The position numbers were made by a program, and so were the translations under genes. Shown here in pieces: positions 31,060 through 40,369 of a stretch of 64,000 bases of DNA. The DNA is from Magnaporthiopsis rhizophila (Eukaryota > Ascomycota > Sordariomycetes > Magnaporthales > Magnaporthaceae): positions 1 through 64,000 of the forward strand of contig PYSS01000101.1 in NCBI GenBank assembly GCA_003049465.1, given 5' to 3'. Positions within the stretch are counted from its first letter, which is position 1; each line of letters starts with the position of its first letter. The notes beneath the pieces are model-generated. The model was not told where the DNA came from and ran no database searches. It saw only the letters and a program-made list of their open reading frames with translations.

Positions 31060-33581
31060 ATGGCTTCCCCAAGCTCCCCTCTCGCCATGTCCGACGCCGA
31101 TGCCCCCAGCTCGCCCGTCCGCCGCGACAAGTCCTTCGCGACCATCGACGACGACGACACCAGGATGCCCGACGCAACCCCCGAGCCTGCCGAAAAGCTG
31201 CATCGCGGCAAGGGCGGCCGCGGCGCCCACGCCTCGCAGACGCCGCAGCAGCAGCCCGTCATCGGCAAAATCCGCCACCTGAAGAAGAACGACGGCGAGC
31301 CGTTGTGGCGCGAGGACATCCAGTACGACTTCCTCAAGGCCGTCTTTGACAACGAGCAAAAGGTCTTCACCAACAGCTTCGAGCCCGACCGTCTTGGCAA
31401 GCAATGCTTCGCCGACCTCTACATCGATACCATGTCCAGGAGCAGCAAGACCAGCAAAGTCCTGCGCGACAAACTGCTTAGTGACCGGGATGCCGCCAAG
31501 GGCATGGCCATGGTCTGCCTGCTCGTGAACATCGGCCGCATGAATACCACCCTCAACTGTCAGTCCTAATCGCCGTCTGCATCTCCGATCTGGATGCCGT
31601 CGTCGTCGCGCACTGCATGGCTATTGCTAACACGGCCCGTCATCGGCCCCGTGCAGTTTTCCCCGAAATGCGAGCACAGCTCCGAACATACCACGCCATC
31701 CCGTCGCTTCAGGCCAACCAAGATAACAACGCCTACAAGCAACTGCAGGATGCGCCGCGGCTAAAATCCATCCTCAAGGGTGGCGCTGAGGATCGCCCGG
31801 AGCCCAACACGCTGGACAAGATCAAGGGGCAAGACATACCACGCACCAATCCAGTCAACCTCCTTTTTGTCATCATTCAAAACGCGACGAAGATCGCCGA
31901 ATTGCATTTCCCTGCGAACCACGAGTTCCACGATCTCGTCATGAAGACGCAATTCACCAGCGCCTCTCGAGCCCGCGCGTTTCTTTGGATAATATGGTTC
32001 TACCTGGAGTCGGACTTCACCGAGGAGGGCTGCGAAGAGAACCCCTTCGGTCCCGGCGTGGATTACGGCCTCGACGTCGCCAATCAGGGTGTGCCACAGC
32101 TGAAGCTGATCAAGCCGGGCGACCCTCCCGAGAACGTGGATACGCCCGAAGAAAAAGAGTTTGGCGAGGAGAAGAAGAAGATGCGCGCCAAGATCATCGA
32201 CGCAGACAAAGCGTTCATAAACGACTCGCAGAGCAAGCGTGGCGCCCGGCCCCGCTCTTCGTTCCTAGCCAACGGCGTCGACGACGTGCTGACTTCCGCC
32301 AGCCCGAGTGTCCTCCCCCGCATGCGCCCGTCGCGCAATGAGTCTGACCTGGATAGCACCCGGTCTACTCCTCCGCCGCGATCTGTCCAGCGCCAGCTCG
32401 CGGGTCCTGTCAGTGGCGCACGTCGGCCTGGTCCCCTGAAAAACCAGCTTTTCGAAGGCGCCTCCTCGCCGGCCCCTGGCGGACCCGGTTCCTCCGGCGC
32501 CCCAACCATCGAGGGCGTGGTTGCAGCCCGTAAACCCCGTCCGCCAACAGCCCACCAGATCGCCGTCGAGAACAACCGGGCCCAACGGGTGAATCACATA
32601 ATCGACCGTGGCGTGCGCAAGGCCCACCACTACGCGCGTAAGTCGCGACGTGCTGATGGGGCCATCTACCGCGCCGTGCGCCGCCTTCGTGCTGCGACGG
32701 ACGACGAACACCCTATCATTCCCGACCCTGTGGACGACAGTGAGGGAGAGGAGACGATGATGGAGAATCAACGCATCATGCGGGCGGGTGTCAACCAGCC
32801 CGACCCGGCCCTGCATTGCGGCGTGTACCACGGCAAGAAGACCCCCTACAGGTCTCGCGGCTTCGGCGGTCTTTGCCTGCTGCTGCGGGAGGAGGAGGAC
32901 GACTTCGGGGAGGAGATGGCCACTTATGCGGCTGCCTTTCGGCGTGCCACACGGAGACTCGAGCGATGGCACGAGACTGGACCCAACAGCGTGGTCCGGC
33001 CCATCAAACGACAGAGGGTTGTTGTTCCCGGCGACGAAGCCGGCGGAGTTAATGGAAGGGATCCGAACGAGACCGAGGACGAGATGGACCAGACCATGGA
33101 TCAGACCATGGATCTAACGATGGACCAGACGATGCTTGGGGGTGATATCTCCATGGCGGAGACTGTTGCGGAAGACGACGAATTCACCATCGATGCCAAC
33201 TCGGTCCTCACGCCGCGGGGACAGCTGCGGCGGAAGCGGGGCACAGGAAACCGGGTGGCCGCGCTCAACGGCACTGCCCATCGCCGAACAGCGGGTTCCC
33301 CAGCTGCCAGTAAGCGGGGCAAGCCAGCAGTCAACGGTATTTCCAGCAAGTCCAAGCGTACGGCCGAAGCAGACACGGAGGATGGCGACGAGCTCGAAGA
33401 CGTCGACAAGTTGCTTCTGGGCATTGCGAGTGGCAGCGATGTTGAGGGCGGTGACGCTGACGCTGACGCTGACGCTGCGGACAAGGATACTGCCAAGGAC
33501 AGCGACGACGAAGGCGGCGACCTCGACGACCTGGACAAGACGCTGTTGGGAATCGGCGAGGAGGTTTCGGATTCGGAGTGA
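31060..33581 (+). CDS. ies1: INO80 chromatin-remodelling complex subunit Ies1
   Basis: Exons 31060-31558 and 31657-33581 (intron 98 bp, GTCAGT...GTGCAG, phase 1) encode 807 residues. The conserved region spans both exons: LKKNDGEPLWREDIQYDFLK, then VCLLVNIGRMNTTLNFFPEM across the junction and RTYHAIPSLQ after it. This is the arrangement of the filamentous-fungal Ino eighty subunit 1. A second conserved patch (ASRARAFLWIIWFYLESDF) follows, then long disordered Pro/Ser- and Asp/Glu-rich sequence. Near the C-terminus there is a run of MDQT-like units (33082-33135) and an Asp-Ala repeat from GACGCT hexamers (33452-33475). Ies1 is a fungal-specific INO80 subunit acting in the nucleus. The second ATG (31087) is an alternative start. 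Confidence 0.9.
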
Positions 33582-34883
33582 GGATCAACAGTAGCTTGAC
33601 TGGCGCACACTTCTTTTTCCTTCAACATTTGTATAATTTTTTATCGGTTTTACTTGGCGTCGTTTAGACAATCTGGTCGGTCTTTCAAGCAGTGGATATT
33701 GTTTGGCTACGGATGCGAGAGGACTTGTCCCAGATGGGCATCTGTTTTTTTTTTCGTTGAGACAAGGGGAGAAGGACGACATAAAAATACGAAACCAAAA
33801 TTGGAAAGCACCTAAAGGGACGGAGGCACAATGCGAGTGCCAGGCCGGGCATTCGTCTAGTCTTTTGTGGCGATGCCTGCAGCAGACCCTGGGCAAAACC
33901 ACGAAGTTCAGGCATTGAAGCAGCAAACGCAGGAGTCGAGAATATGAAGCCGGATATCCTCGCCGGCAAAGCGCTCCAAAAAGACGTGTGCCTTCGTAGG
34001 TATGCCTGCGGCAAACGACACCAGCCGCGAAGACGAGGCTAGCCGCGAGATTGTAAGCAAACGGGGCTGAGATCTCACGCCGGGTTTGGGCAGCTCTGAT
34101 TTCGGCGAAACACCGATACGCCAGAAACTTTCGAAACGGTAGCAGAGCAGGCAGTCGGGATCACGGAGGAGCTCAAAAGGAGTCGACCTATTCATTATTC
34201 AAGCGCCCCAGTCCCTCCGGCGACTTGCTCCTTGTTCTTCTCCATCAGTCGGTATCGCCAGGGTTTAGGAGTTGGCTGTCCCGCATTTATATACCTGGTC
34301 AAGTCCATCTGGAGGAGGAAAAGCGCCCGGGGTAGCAAACGGTGGGCCTTCTTCTTGTCACGGGTGGCCAGTGTCTCCAAGGCGCACGGACCCTGGCCTG
34401 CCTAGATTACGTCGGCCCCCCACAGGCTAGATGGAGGGTCGCACGCGCCCGGGCTCTGGCCTCGTTTGCCAATACATCTCTTCTTTTGGCCTCACCCTAC
34501 CAGTTGTGATATTCTTCTTCTTCCTTTTTTTTTTTTTTCTTTTCTTCTATATATATTCCTCCCGATAAAGTGAACAGTCAAGGACGCGCATATCTACAAA
34601 ACGCCAATTGCAATCGACGGTGCGCATCTAAATGCAACACCCAATGTGAGAATCGCTCTGTTAGCTCCTTGTACACCCCATATACGCCCACGTACACCTC
34701 TTCCAGCGCAAATCGTATATCAACAAATATGAGGGGGAAAAAAGAAAGCAAAAAGCTCACTCGACTGTCCGTCACTTAGGGACAATCTCGTGACGAAAAC
34801 ATCTCGGTGGGCGTTTTACTTAGCTCCAAAGTCGCCGTTAACAGACGGATTTGAATCAGCGCTTGGAGGTTTCTTGGCATTGC
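33582..34883. other. Intergenic, possible degraded sequence
   Basis: Holds the Ies1 3' UTR. Short minus-strand frames at 33908-34195 and 34195-34380 abut each other, but I recognise neither; they may be chance or the remains of a gene. A T run lies at about 34527-34538. Confidence 0.4.
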
Positions 34884-36170
34884 ATGGCGCCGAAAAGGCG
34901 CAAGGACGCCGAGGCTTGCCACAGCGCGTCGCTGAAGTTGCGAGCCCCGGTCAGGACGCCCCGGTGGAGGCGAGGTCATCCTCACCTCCTACCACACTTT
35001 CCTCCGCCGATTCTCCATCGCCCCCGGCACGCCGGAGTACGTGAAAGCCGTCCCCATGGACAAGGACGGTTACGTCATCGACCCCCCGGAGGAAGGCGAT
35101 GACGCCGCCGAGTCCCGCGCGGTTGTGGTCAACCGGGACCACGATGACGACGATGAGGAGTACGACCCAGACGAGGAGGAGTTCGCGGACCTCGAGAAGA
35201 GCCCAATGACGGAGACGGTGGCGACAAAGAATCTCATCTGGCCCACAACGATACGAAGCCCGACTCCAAAATTGCCAGCTCGTCGCCGAGAGATCAAACG
35301 GAGATACCACGCCTACCACAAACTCCCGCAAGGGACAGCTTGATTCTTACCAAATGTCTCGGCCAAAGGGCTTCGCGACCGTCCACCATGTCTGGGATGC
35401 CTCAACGGGAGGCAGTACGCGCGGAAGCAGCCACGAGAGGACATGGAAAGCAAGAACGACCTTGAGGCGTGGAGCAACGAAGCCCACCTGATGCAGCAAG
35501 TCTCCCGTGTAAGTGGACGACGTTCGCCTTTCGTGTGCCTTTTGATTTTTATTTTTTTCGGTCCCGTGTGTTCAGACTAACCCGCCGAAGCCGAAAATTA
35601 TCAAGCTCCTAGGCTTCCGTGAGGGCCCACCACTGTCACTTGAGCTCGAGTACGTCGACGGTGGCTTGAAGGAAAGAGGAAAGAGGAAAGGAAAGAGGAA
35701 AGAGGAAAGGAAAGAGGAAAGAGGAAAGGAAAGAGGAAAGGAAAGAGGAAAGGAAAGAGGAAAGGAAAGAGGAAAGGAAAGAGGAAAGGAAAGAGGAAAG
35801 GAAAGAGGAAAGGAAAGAGGAAAGGAAAGAGGAAAGGAAAGAGGAAAGGAAAGAGGAAAGGAAAGAGGAAAGGAAATATCCAACGTGGTGCTGTTGGCGG
35901 CGGCGGCGGAGACGCAGCTGGAGAGTTGGACGTTGGACGAGCGGGCCATGGTGGTGAGCAGGCTGTGGTTACAGGTAGCTGGTGCTGTTCGGGGTCGGGC
36001 TGCTTGCGGAGGCCGGGGTGGCACTGGTGGTGGTTAGGCCGCGTGTCAAGCGCGTGGACCCGTCCAACCTGACGGTGCTGGGTGTGGACGACGGACGGGG
36101 GTGTTCATGATCTACTTCACGATCGATGACGGTGGAGAGACCTGGCCGCGACGCGACCTCCTGTGTCGTG
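34884..36170 (+). pseudogene. Broken protein-kinase-like gene interrupted by a minisatellite
   Basis: A coding-like stretch starts at ATG 34884 (MAPKRRKDAE) and shifts frame by one near the CCCC at about 34970. In the new frame it reads EVILTSYHTFLRRFSIAPG and continues through an acidic region (DDDDEEYDPDEEE). An in-frame TGA stands at 35341. After it a kinase N-lobe is recognisable: GRQYARKQ (possible ATP-binding Lys), then WSNEAHLMQQVSR. A plausible intron (GTAAGT at 35511 to TTCAG) leads to KPKIIKLLGF and LSLELEYVDGG. A purine minisatellite then adds about 70 in-frame codons, after which kinase-like WTLDERAMVVSRLWLQVAGAV appears. Further on, only a degenerate catalytic-loop-like patch (VDPSNLTVLG) is left. 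The frameshift, stop and insertion argue for a pseudogene; the kinase call rests on pattern only. Confidence 0.6.
35668..35876 (+). repeat. Polypurine minisatellite, 12-bp unit GGAAAGAGGAAA
   Basis: A 209-base run contains only purines on the plus strand. After two irregular copies it becomes a near-perfect 12-bp array of roughly 15 units. It stays in frame, coding Glu-Arg-Gly-Lys repeats on the plus strand and Ser-Phe-Pro-Leu repeats on the minus strand. Pure homopurine tracts of this kind can form triplex DNA and expand by slippage. Confidence 0.95.
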
Positions 36171-36820
36171 TTGCCGGTCCGTGTCCGACGTCAAGGCGGC
36201 GGTATATAACGGGCATGGAGCCGCAGGTGCGTTGGCTAGCAGCATGCGCAGGGAGTTCTGTTTCCATAGGTTCCATGTCAAGGAAGCGATTTTGACTGAC
36301 AGGTGGGGGCAGGGTGTTGCCTGGATATGGGGAAGTAGGCCTGTCAGGGAGCCGGGTGGGACCAAAAATAGTAACCGCATCCATTGAGCAGCGTCCAAGC
36401 TAAAGCCGCCTCCACTCAACCTAAAACGCGCAGCATTGTATCGACCACAAAAAAAAAAAAAAAAAAAAAAACATCTGCTGTTTCTTATCCCCATTTTAGC
36501 CATTCTGGGAAATCCATCAAAGCGTAGGGACCCTGACGCAAGGAGAATACGATGTTGATACTTTACATACCTACCAACACCATGTTTGAAACGAGCCGGA
36601 AAAAGGCAATGACATGCAAGCATAGCCCGGCCGTCTTTTTGTAGTTGATTATTCCTGTATATAAACATGTCTTCCCAAATCCTACCAGTCCGCCGCTTCT
36701 TTCTACTTCCTCACCCACCCAACCCCTGGGTTCTTCTCCATCTACTTGGTCCAATCCTTACTTTTTTTGTTTCTTTCTTTTTTTTTTTTTTTCCCTTTAT
36801 TGTTTATTCCTTTTCTCAGC
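36171..36820. other. Intergenic with A and T tracts
   Basis: Contains a 23-base A run at 36449-36471 and a T-rich stretch at about 36764-36792. A TATATAAA at 36658-36665, about 156 bp before the next ATG, may be the TATA box of the secreted repeat protein, followed by a CT-rich leader. Confidence 0.55.
36658..36665 (+). promoter_or_regulatory. Candidate TATA box
   Basis: TATATAAA lies upstream of a CT-rich leader and the secreted repeat-protein gene. Position and neighbouring pyrimidine tract fit a fungal promoter; function is inferred. Confidence 0.4.
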
Positions 36821-37534
36821 ATGAAGTTCTCAACCACCTTCGCACTGGCCCTCGTTGCCCTCGTGTCCGCCGTCTCGGATGTGAGCCCGGACGCAGGCGG
36901 CTCACCCGGCGCCCTCGCCGCCCGGACGCTCGAAGCCCCAGTGGGTAAGCCAGACCCCCGCCTTCAGTCGGTCCAGCCGGCCCCTCTACCCATTGGCAGC
37001 CCCCGCGTGGTGGCGCGCGCAACAGAGGACGAGGGTGGCGACATTTCCACCGGCGGATGGGATAGCTACCCAGTCAAGCCCGACGGCACACGCGTGAAGC
37101 CCGGCGGCGAACGCCACCACCGCCGGGGGATCAAGGCCCGCGGGGGCCCCAACAGCGGGAGGCGCGTCTACAAAAAGAGGCCCGGCGACCGGCTGAGCGG
37201 CCGCTCCCTCGAGGCCCGCAAGAATACCCACGGGTGGACTCAGCGCGAGTCGAAGCCCGGCGGCCCGCCCATCCATCGCCGCCGCCAGCCGCCGCCGCCG
37301 CCGCCGTCCGCCCTCGAAGCTCGTAGATATGGGGTGCGGCTCTCGGCCCCCCGCATGGGCAAGCGCAGCCCGCGCGGGACCGCTGATTCCGACGGGGCCC
37401 CGGGCCAGGGGATGCGAGAGTACAACAAGGGCCCCGGCGATCGACTGAGTGGTCGCTCCCTCCAGCGTCCCAGGGTCCCGAAAAGCGGGAGGCGCATCTA
37501 TAGCAAGGGGCCCGGCGACCGGCTGAGCGGTTGA
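36821..37534 (+). CDS. Secreted basic repeat protein, Kex2-processed-precursor-like
   Basis: An intronless frame of 237 residues starting after a T-rich leader (CAGCATGAAG). Residues 1-18 (MKFSTTFALALVALVSAV) are a good signal peptide. The mature part is strongly basic, Gly/Pro-rich and cysteine-free. A unit with the core Y-x-K-(G/R)-P-G-D-R-L-S-G appears three times: about 112-133, 199-217 and 222-237. Units are flanked by SGRR and by RSLEAR or RSLQRP. Dibasic sites (KKR at 118-120, KR at 181-182, several RR) would suit cleavage by the Golgi protease Kex2, as in fungal KEP and RiPP precursors, each proposed peptide carrying one Tyr. No UstYa-like oxidase or other tailoring enzyme is nearby, so a RiPP role is not supported by context. 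The frame stops inside the third unit. I know no named family for it. Confidence 0.7.
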   Translation: MKFSTTFALALVALVSAVSDVSPDAGGSPGALAARTLEAPVGKPDPRLQSVQPAPLPIGSPRVVARATEDEGGDISTGGWDSYPVKPDGTRVKPGGERHHRRGIKARGGPNSGRRVYKKRPGDRLSGRSLEARKNTHGWTQRESKPGGPPIHRRRQPPPPPPSALEARRYGVRLSAPRMGKRSPRGTADSDGAPGQGMREYNKGPGDRLSGRSLQRPRVPKSGRRIYSKGPGDRLSG

Positions 37535-37779
37535 GACGTCGAGGCGCGCTAGCCCAAGCGGCCGTGGTACGCGTCGCGCGGCGGCGAGCGGGACGGCGGT
37601 AGGAGTGGCAAGAATTAGGGGCTGCGTCCGGTAACGAGGGTTTGGCTGTTTGGGTTTGCTTATTATTAGCGAGTTTTGTCAAAATTTCGGGGTGGCGTGG
37701 AGGATTCATGCATGCTATTTATATCGTCTCGGCATCAAGCAAGCGAAGCGAAATGGTAGCATTCATTTATTTCTTCGCT

Positions 37780-37816
<37 letters not shown>

Positions 37817-37885
37817 AAATTGGTTTCCATGTCCGTCTGTCTCTACGTTGCCGGTTTCAAAGACTCATCTTCTTTGTCGTCATCT
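37535..37885. other. 3' flank with coding-like continuation and A tract
   Basis: Directly after the TGA at 37532-37534 the same frame reads DVEAR, a TAG, then PKRPWYASRGG and on to another TAG at 37615-37617. This resembles decayed repeat sequence. A 30-base A run lies at 37785-37814. The GH92 stop on the other strand follows. Confidence 0.6.
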
Positions 37886-40369
37886 TCACTGCTCTAGATG
37901 CCCCGGACTAGGCGGCACATCACCCGTATCCCAAGCGACCGGCTCGCGACCCATCTCAAACTCCAGCAGGCCGCCCCGGGACCCTTCTTTACCGACCAGA
38001 TCCTCGTGGCTGACCCAACTGCGGTTCCACGGCTGGCCGCTGACCTTGAGGCTCTGCACGAACACGTTGCCGCTACCCTCAGCCAAACCCCTGGCCACGA
38101 TGCGCAGCTTTCCGCCCGTCTCGCCCAGCGTCACCGTCACGTCCTCGAACCGGGGCGCCAGGACCAGGTACAGGGGCTGCGCAACGACCGGGTAGAGGCC
38201 GATCATGTTCCAGACCAGCCAGCTGCTCATGGCGCCGGCGTCGTCGTTGCCGGGGATGCCGTTGCGGCCGGCGTGGTAGAACTCGTCCACGACGGCGCGG
38301 GACCGGTTGGCTGACTTGTGCTGCCTGCCGGGAATGTAATTGTACAAGAACGGCGTCATGAAGCTCGGCTCGTTGCCCGGGTTGAAGATCATGGTGCCCG
38401 CCCCGTTGGCGCCCTGGTCCTCCCTGGCCAGGCCGGGGACGAACGACTTGTCCAGCCGGGCCTCGAACGACGCCGGGCCGCCCATCTTGGCCACCAGGGA
38501 GCGCACGTCGAACGGGATCGTGAAACTGTACTCCCAGGGGGTCCCCTCGTACGTGATGGACCGCCACGTGCACGCGCCGCACGTCAGCGGGTCGTAGACG
38601 TTTCTGCCGTCGGGCGGCGGCACGGCGATGCTGCCGTTGGGCCAGCGCGGCGCCAGGAAGCCCTTGAACCCGAGCGCCTCGGCGTCGTCGGACCAGATGC
38701 GCTGCCAGCCGCGCGACCGGTTCAGGTACGTGACGGCCTCGTGCGGAGCCACGCCGCGCGCCACCTGCGACAGGGCAAAGTCGTTGAGCGAGTACTCGAC
38801 CGTCTTGGACACGCAGCGGCCCTTGTTGGCCGACACGAAGCCGTGCGCCAGCCAGTCGTCGAGCGCGCCCCGGCCCTCCTTGGTGCTGCCGGACGGGTCG
38901 TCCGTGTCGAAGTTGTTGTACGGCAGCCGCTCGGCGTTGGTCCTCATGGCCGCGTAGCCGTCGGTCCAGTTGATGAGGCCGCCAGCCCCGAGACCCTTGA
39001 CGTAGGCGTCGGCCAGCACGTTGTCCGAGCTGGACCCGCCCTGGACGCGGCCATTGAAGTTGTGGCTGCGACCCTCGGGCATCCAGCGCTCGTGGCGCCA
39101 GATGTCGATGAGCGCCCGCACCATCTGCGTCTGGCGCTCCGGCAGGATGAGCGTCACGAGCGGGTGCAGCGTGCGGTACGTGTCCCAGAGCGTGTACCAG
39201 TCATCGTAGTAGGGTTCGCCAGAGTCCCAGTGCGGGTTCTCGCCCGTCCGGTCCGACGGCAGGAGGTGGCTGTGGTAGAGGGCCGTGTACAGCATTGTCA
39301 GCGCCGTCTCGTTGTCGACGCCACCCGACGACGTGGCAACGACCTTGCCGAGCACCTCTGAATTCCACTTGTCCACTGCCTTGGCCACCGTCGTGTTCAG
39401 GTCCCAGGTCGGGATCTCGTCACGGAGGAACTGGCAGGCCTTGTCGGCTGAGATCCAAGACACGCCCACACGAGACTGCACGACGGCACCATCGGCGGCG
39501 GGGAACTCGAAGAGAGCGCCGATGCGGTCAGCGTACTGGTAGTTGGGAGCCCCCGCCGTCAGGGTGGTGGCGTCGGTAAAGGTCGGGCTGACATCGGTCG
39601 TGTTGGGCCAGAAGGGGTCGGTGGCCTTACCCGAGAAGAAGCGGGCGCGGGACGGGGTGGTGTCAAAGTTGGCGCAAAAGTAGACGCGGTAGTCGCCACC
39701 CCACGACCAGCCGGCGCGATAGATGCCGTAACCCGAGTACCAGGCACCGTCCTCGCTGCGCTCGAGGAAGCCGTTGCTGTACCACTGCTGCTTGTTGCCC
39801 ATGCTGGGCAGGAAGTGGCTGATGTCGACGAGGACGTAGCGGCCGGGTGCATCGGGCGGGTACGTGTAGCGCATGATTCCAGCGTGCATGCTGGCGCTCA
39901 TCTCGGCCACCACGCCGTTGCTCAGGTGGATGCGGTAGTAGCCAACCGAAGCAGCGTCGGGCGAGGAGCGCGGCTGCATGTAGGTGATGTTGTCGAGCAG
40001 GTTGACACCCTCGAGCGAGGTGAGGGGCATCTGCGGGATCAAGCCATAGGTCGGGGCGCCGCCGGTGCCGCTCTCATGCAGCATCGTGATGGCGGTGACG
40101 TTGCCGCTTGGGGTGTAGCCGGCGTTGGCTGCGAACGAGACGTTCCAACGGGTCGTGTCGATGCCAACCTTGACGGCGCCCCAGGGCAGCGAGGCGCCTG
40201 GGAAGACGTTGCCGCCGGCGAAGGAGGAGCCCGGGTCCGGGCCCTCGGTGCCGATGAAGAGGTTGACATACTTGGTGAAGTCCCTAGGCGGCGGCGCCTG
40301 AGCCGCCGCCGGGTCGGTGAGACATGAAGCCAGCAGCAGGGACGCCGCTATCATGAAGCGTGCTGCCAT
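37886..40369 (-). CDS. GH92 alpha-mannosidase, secreted
   Basis: An intronless frame of 827 residues from the ATG at 40369, chosen because it starts a clear signal peptide (MIAASLLLASCLTDPAAAQA region). The frame is open further upstream without homology. GH92 blocks in order: YVNLFIGTEG, GGNVFPGASLPWGAVKVGID, TMLHESGTGG, YYDDWYTLWDTYRTLHPL, SSSDNVLADAYVKG, FNPGNEPSFMTPFLYNYIPG with the likely catalytic-acid Glu, and GNDDAGAMSSWLVWNMIGLYP with the Asp pair. GH92 enzymes are calcium-dependent exo-acting alpha-mannosidases, mostly alpha-1,2, acting on high-mannose N-glycans or fungal mannans. Several N-x-S/T sites suit an extracellular glycoprotein. Linkage preference is inferred. Confidence 0.95.
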   Translation of the reverse strand: MAARFMIAASLLLASCLTDPAAAQAPPPRDFTKYVNLFIGTEGPDPGSSFAGGNVFPGASLPWGAVKVGIDTTRWNVSFAANAGYTPSGNVTAITMLHESGTGGAPTYGLIPQMPLTSLEGVNLLDNITYMQPRSSPDAASVGYYRIHLSNGVVAEMSASMHAGIMRYTYPPDAPGRYVLVDISHFLPSMGNKQQWYSNGFLERSEDGAWYSGYGIYRAGWSWGGDYRVYFCANFDTTPSRARFFSGKATDPFWPNTTDVSPTFTDATTLTAGAPNYQYADRIGALFEFPAADGAVVQSRVGVSWISADKACQFLRDEIPTWDLNTTVAKAVDKWNSEVLGKVVATSSGGVDNETALTMLYTALYHSHLLPSDRTGENPHWDSGEPYYDDWYTLWDTYRTLHPLVTLILPERQTQMVRALIDIWRHERWMPEGRSHNFNGRVQGGSSSDNVLADAYVKGLGAGGLINWTDGYAAMRTNAERLPYNNFDTDDPSGSTKEGRGALDDWLAHGFVSANKGRCVSKTVEYSLNDFALSQVARGVAPHEAVTYLNRSRGWQRIWSDDAEALGFKGFLAPRWPNGSIAVPPPDGRNVYDPLTCGACTWRSITYEGTPWEYSFTIPFDVRSLVAKMGGPASFEARLDKSFVPGLAREDQGANGAGTMIFNPGNEPSFMTPFLYNYIPGRQHKSANRSRAVVDEFYHAGRNGIPGNDDAGAMSSWLVWNMIGLYPVVAQPLYLVLAPRFEDVTVTLGETGGKLRIVARGLAEGSGNVFVQSLKVSGQPWNRSWVSHEDLVGKEGSRGGLLEFEMGREPVAWDTGDVPPSPGHLEQ

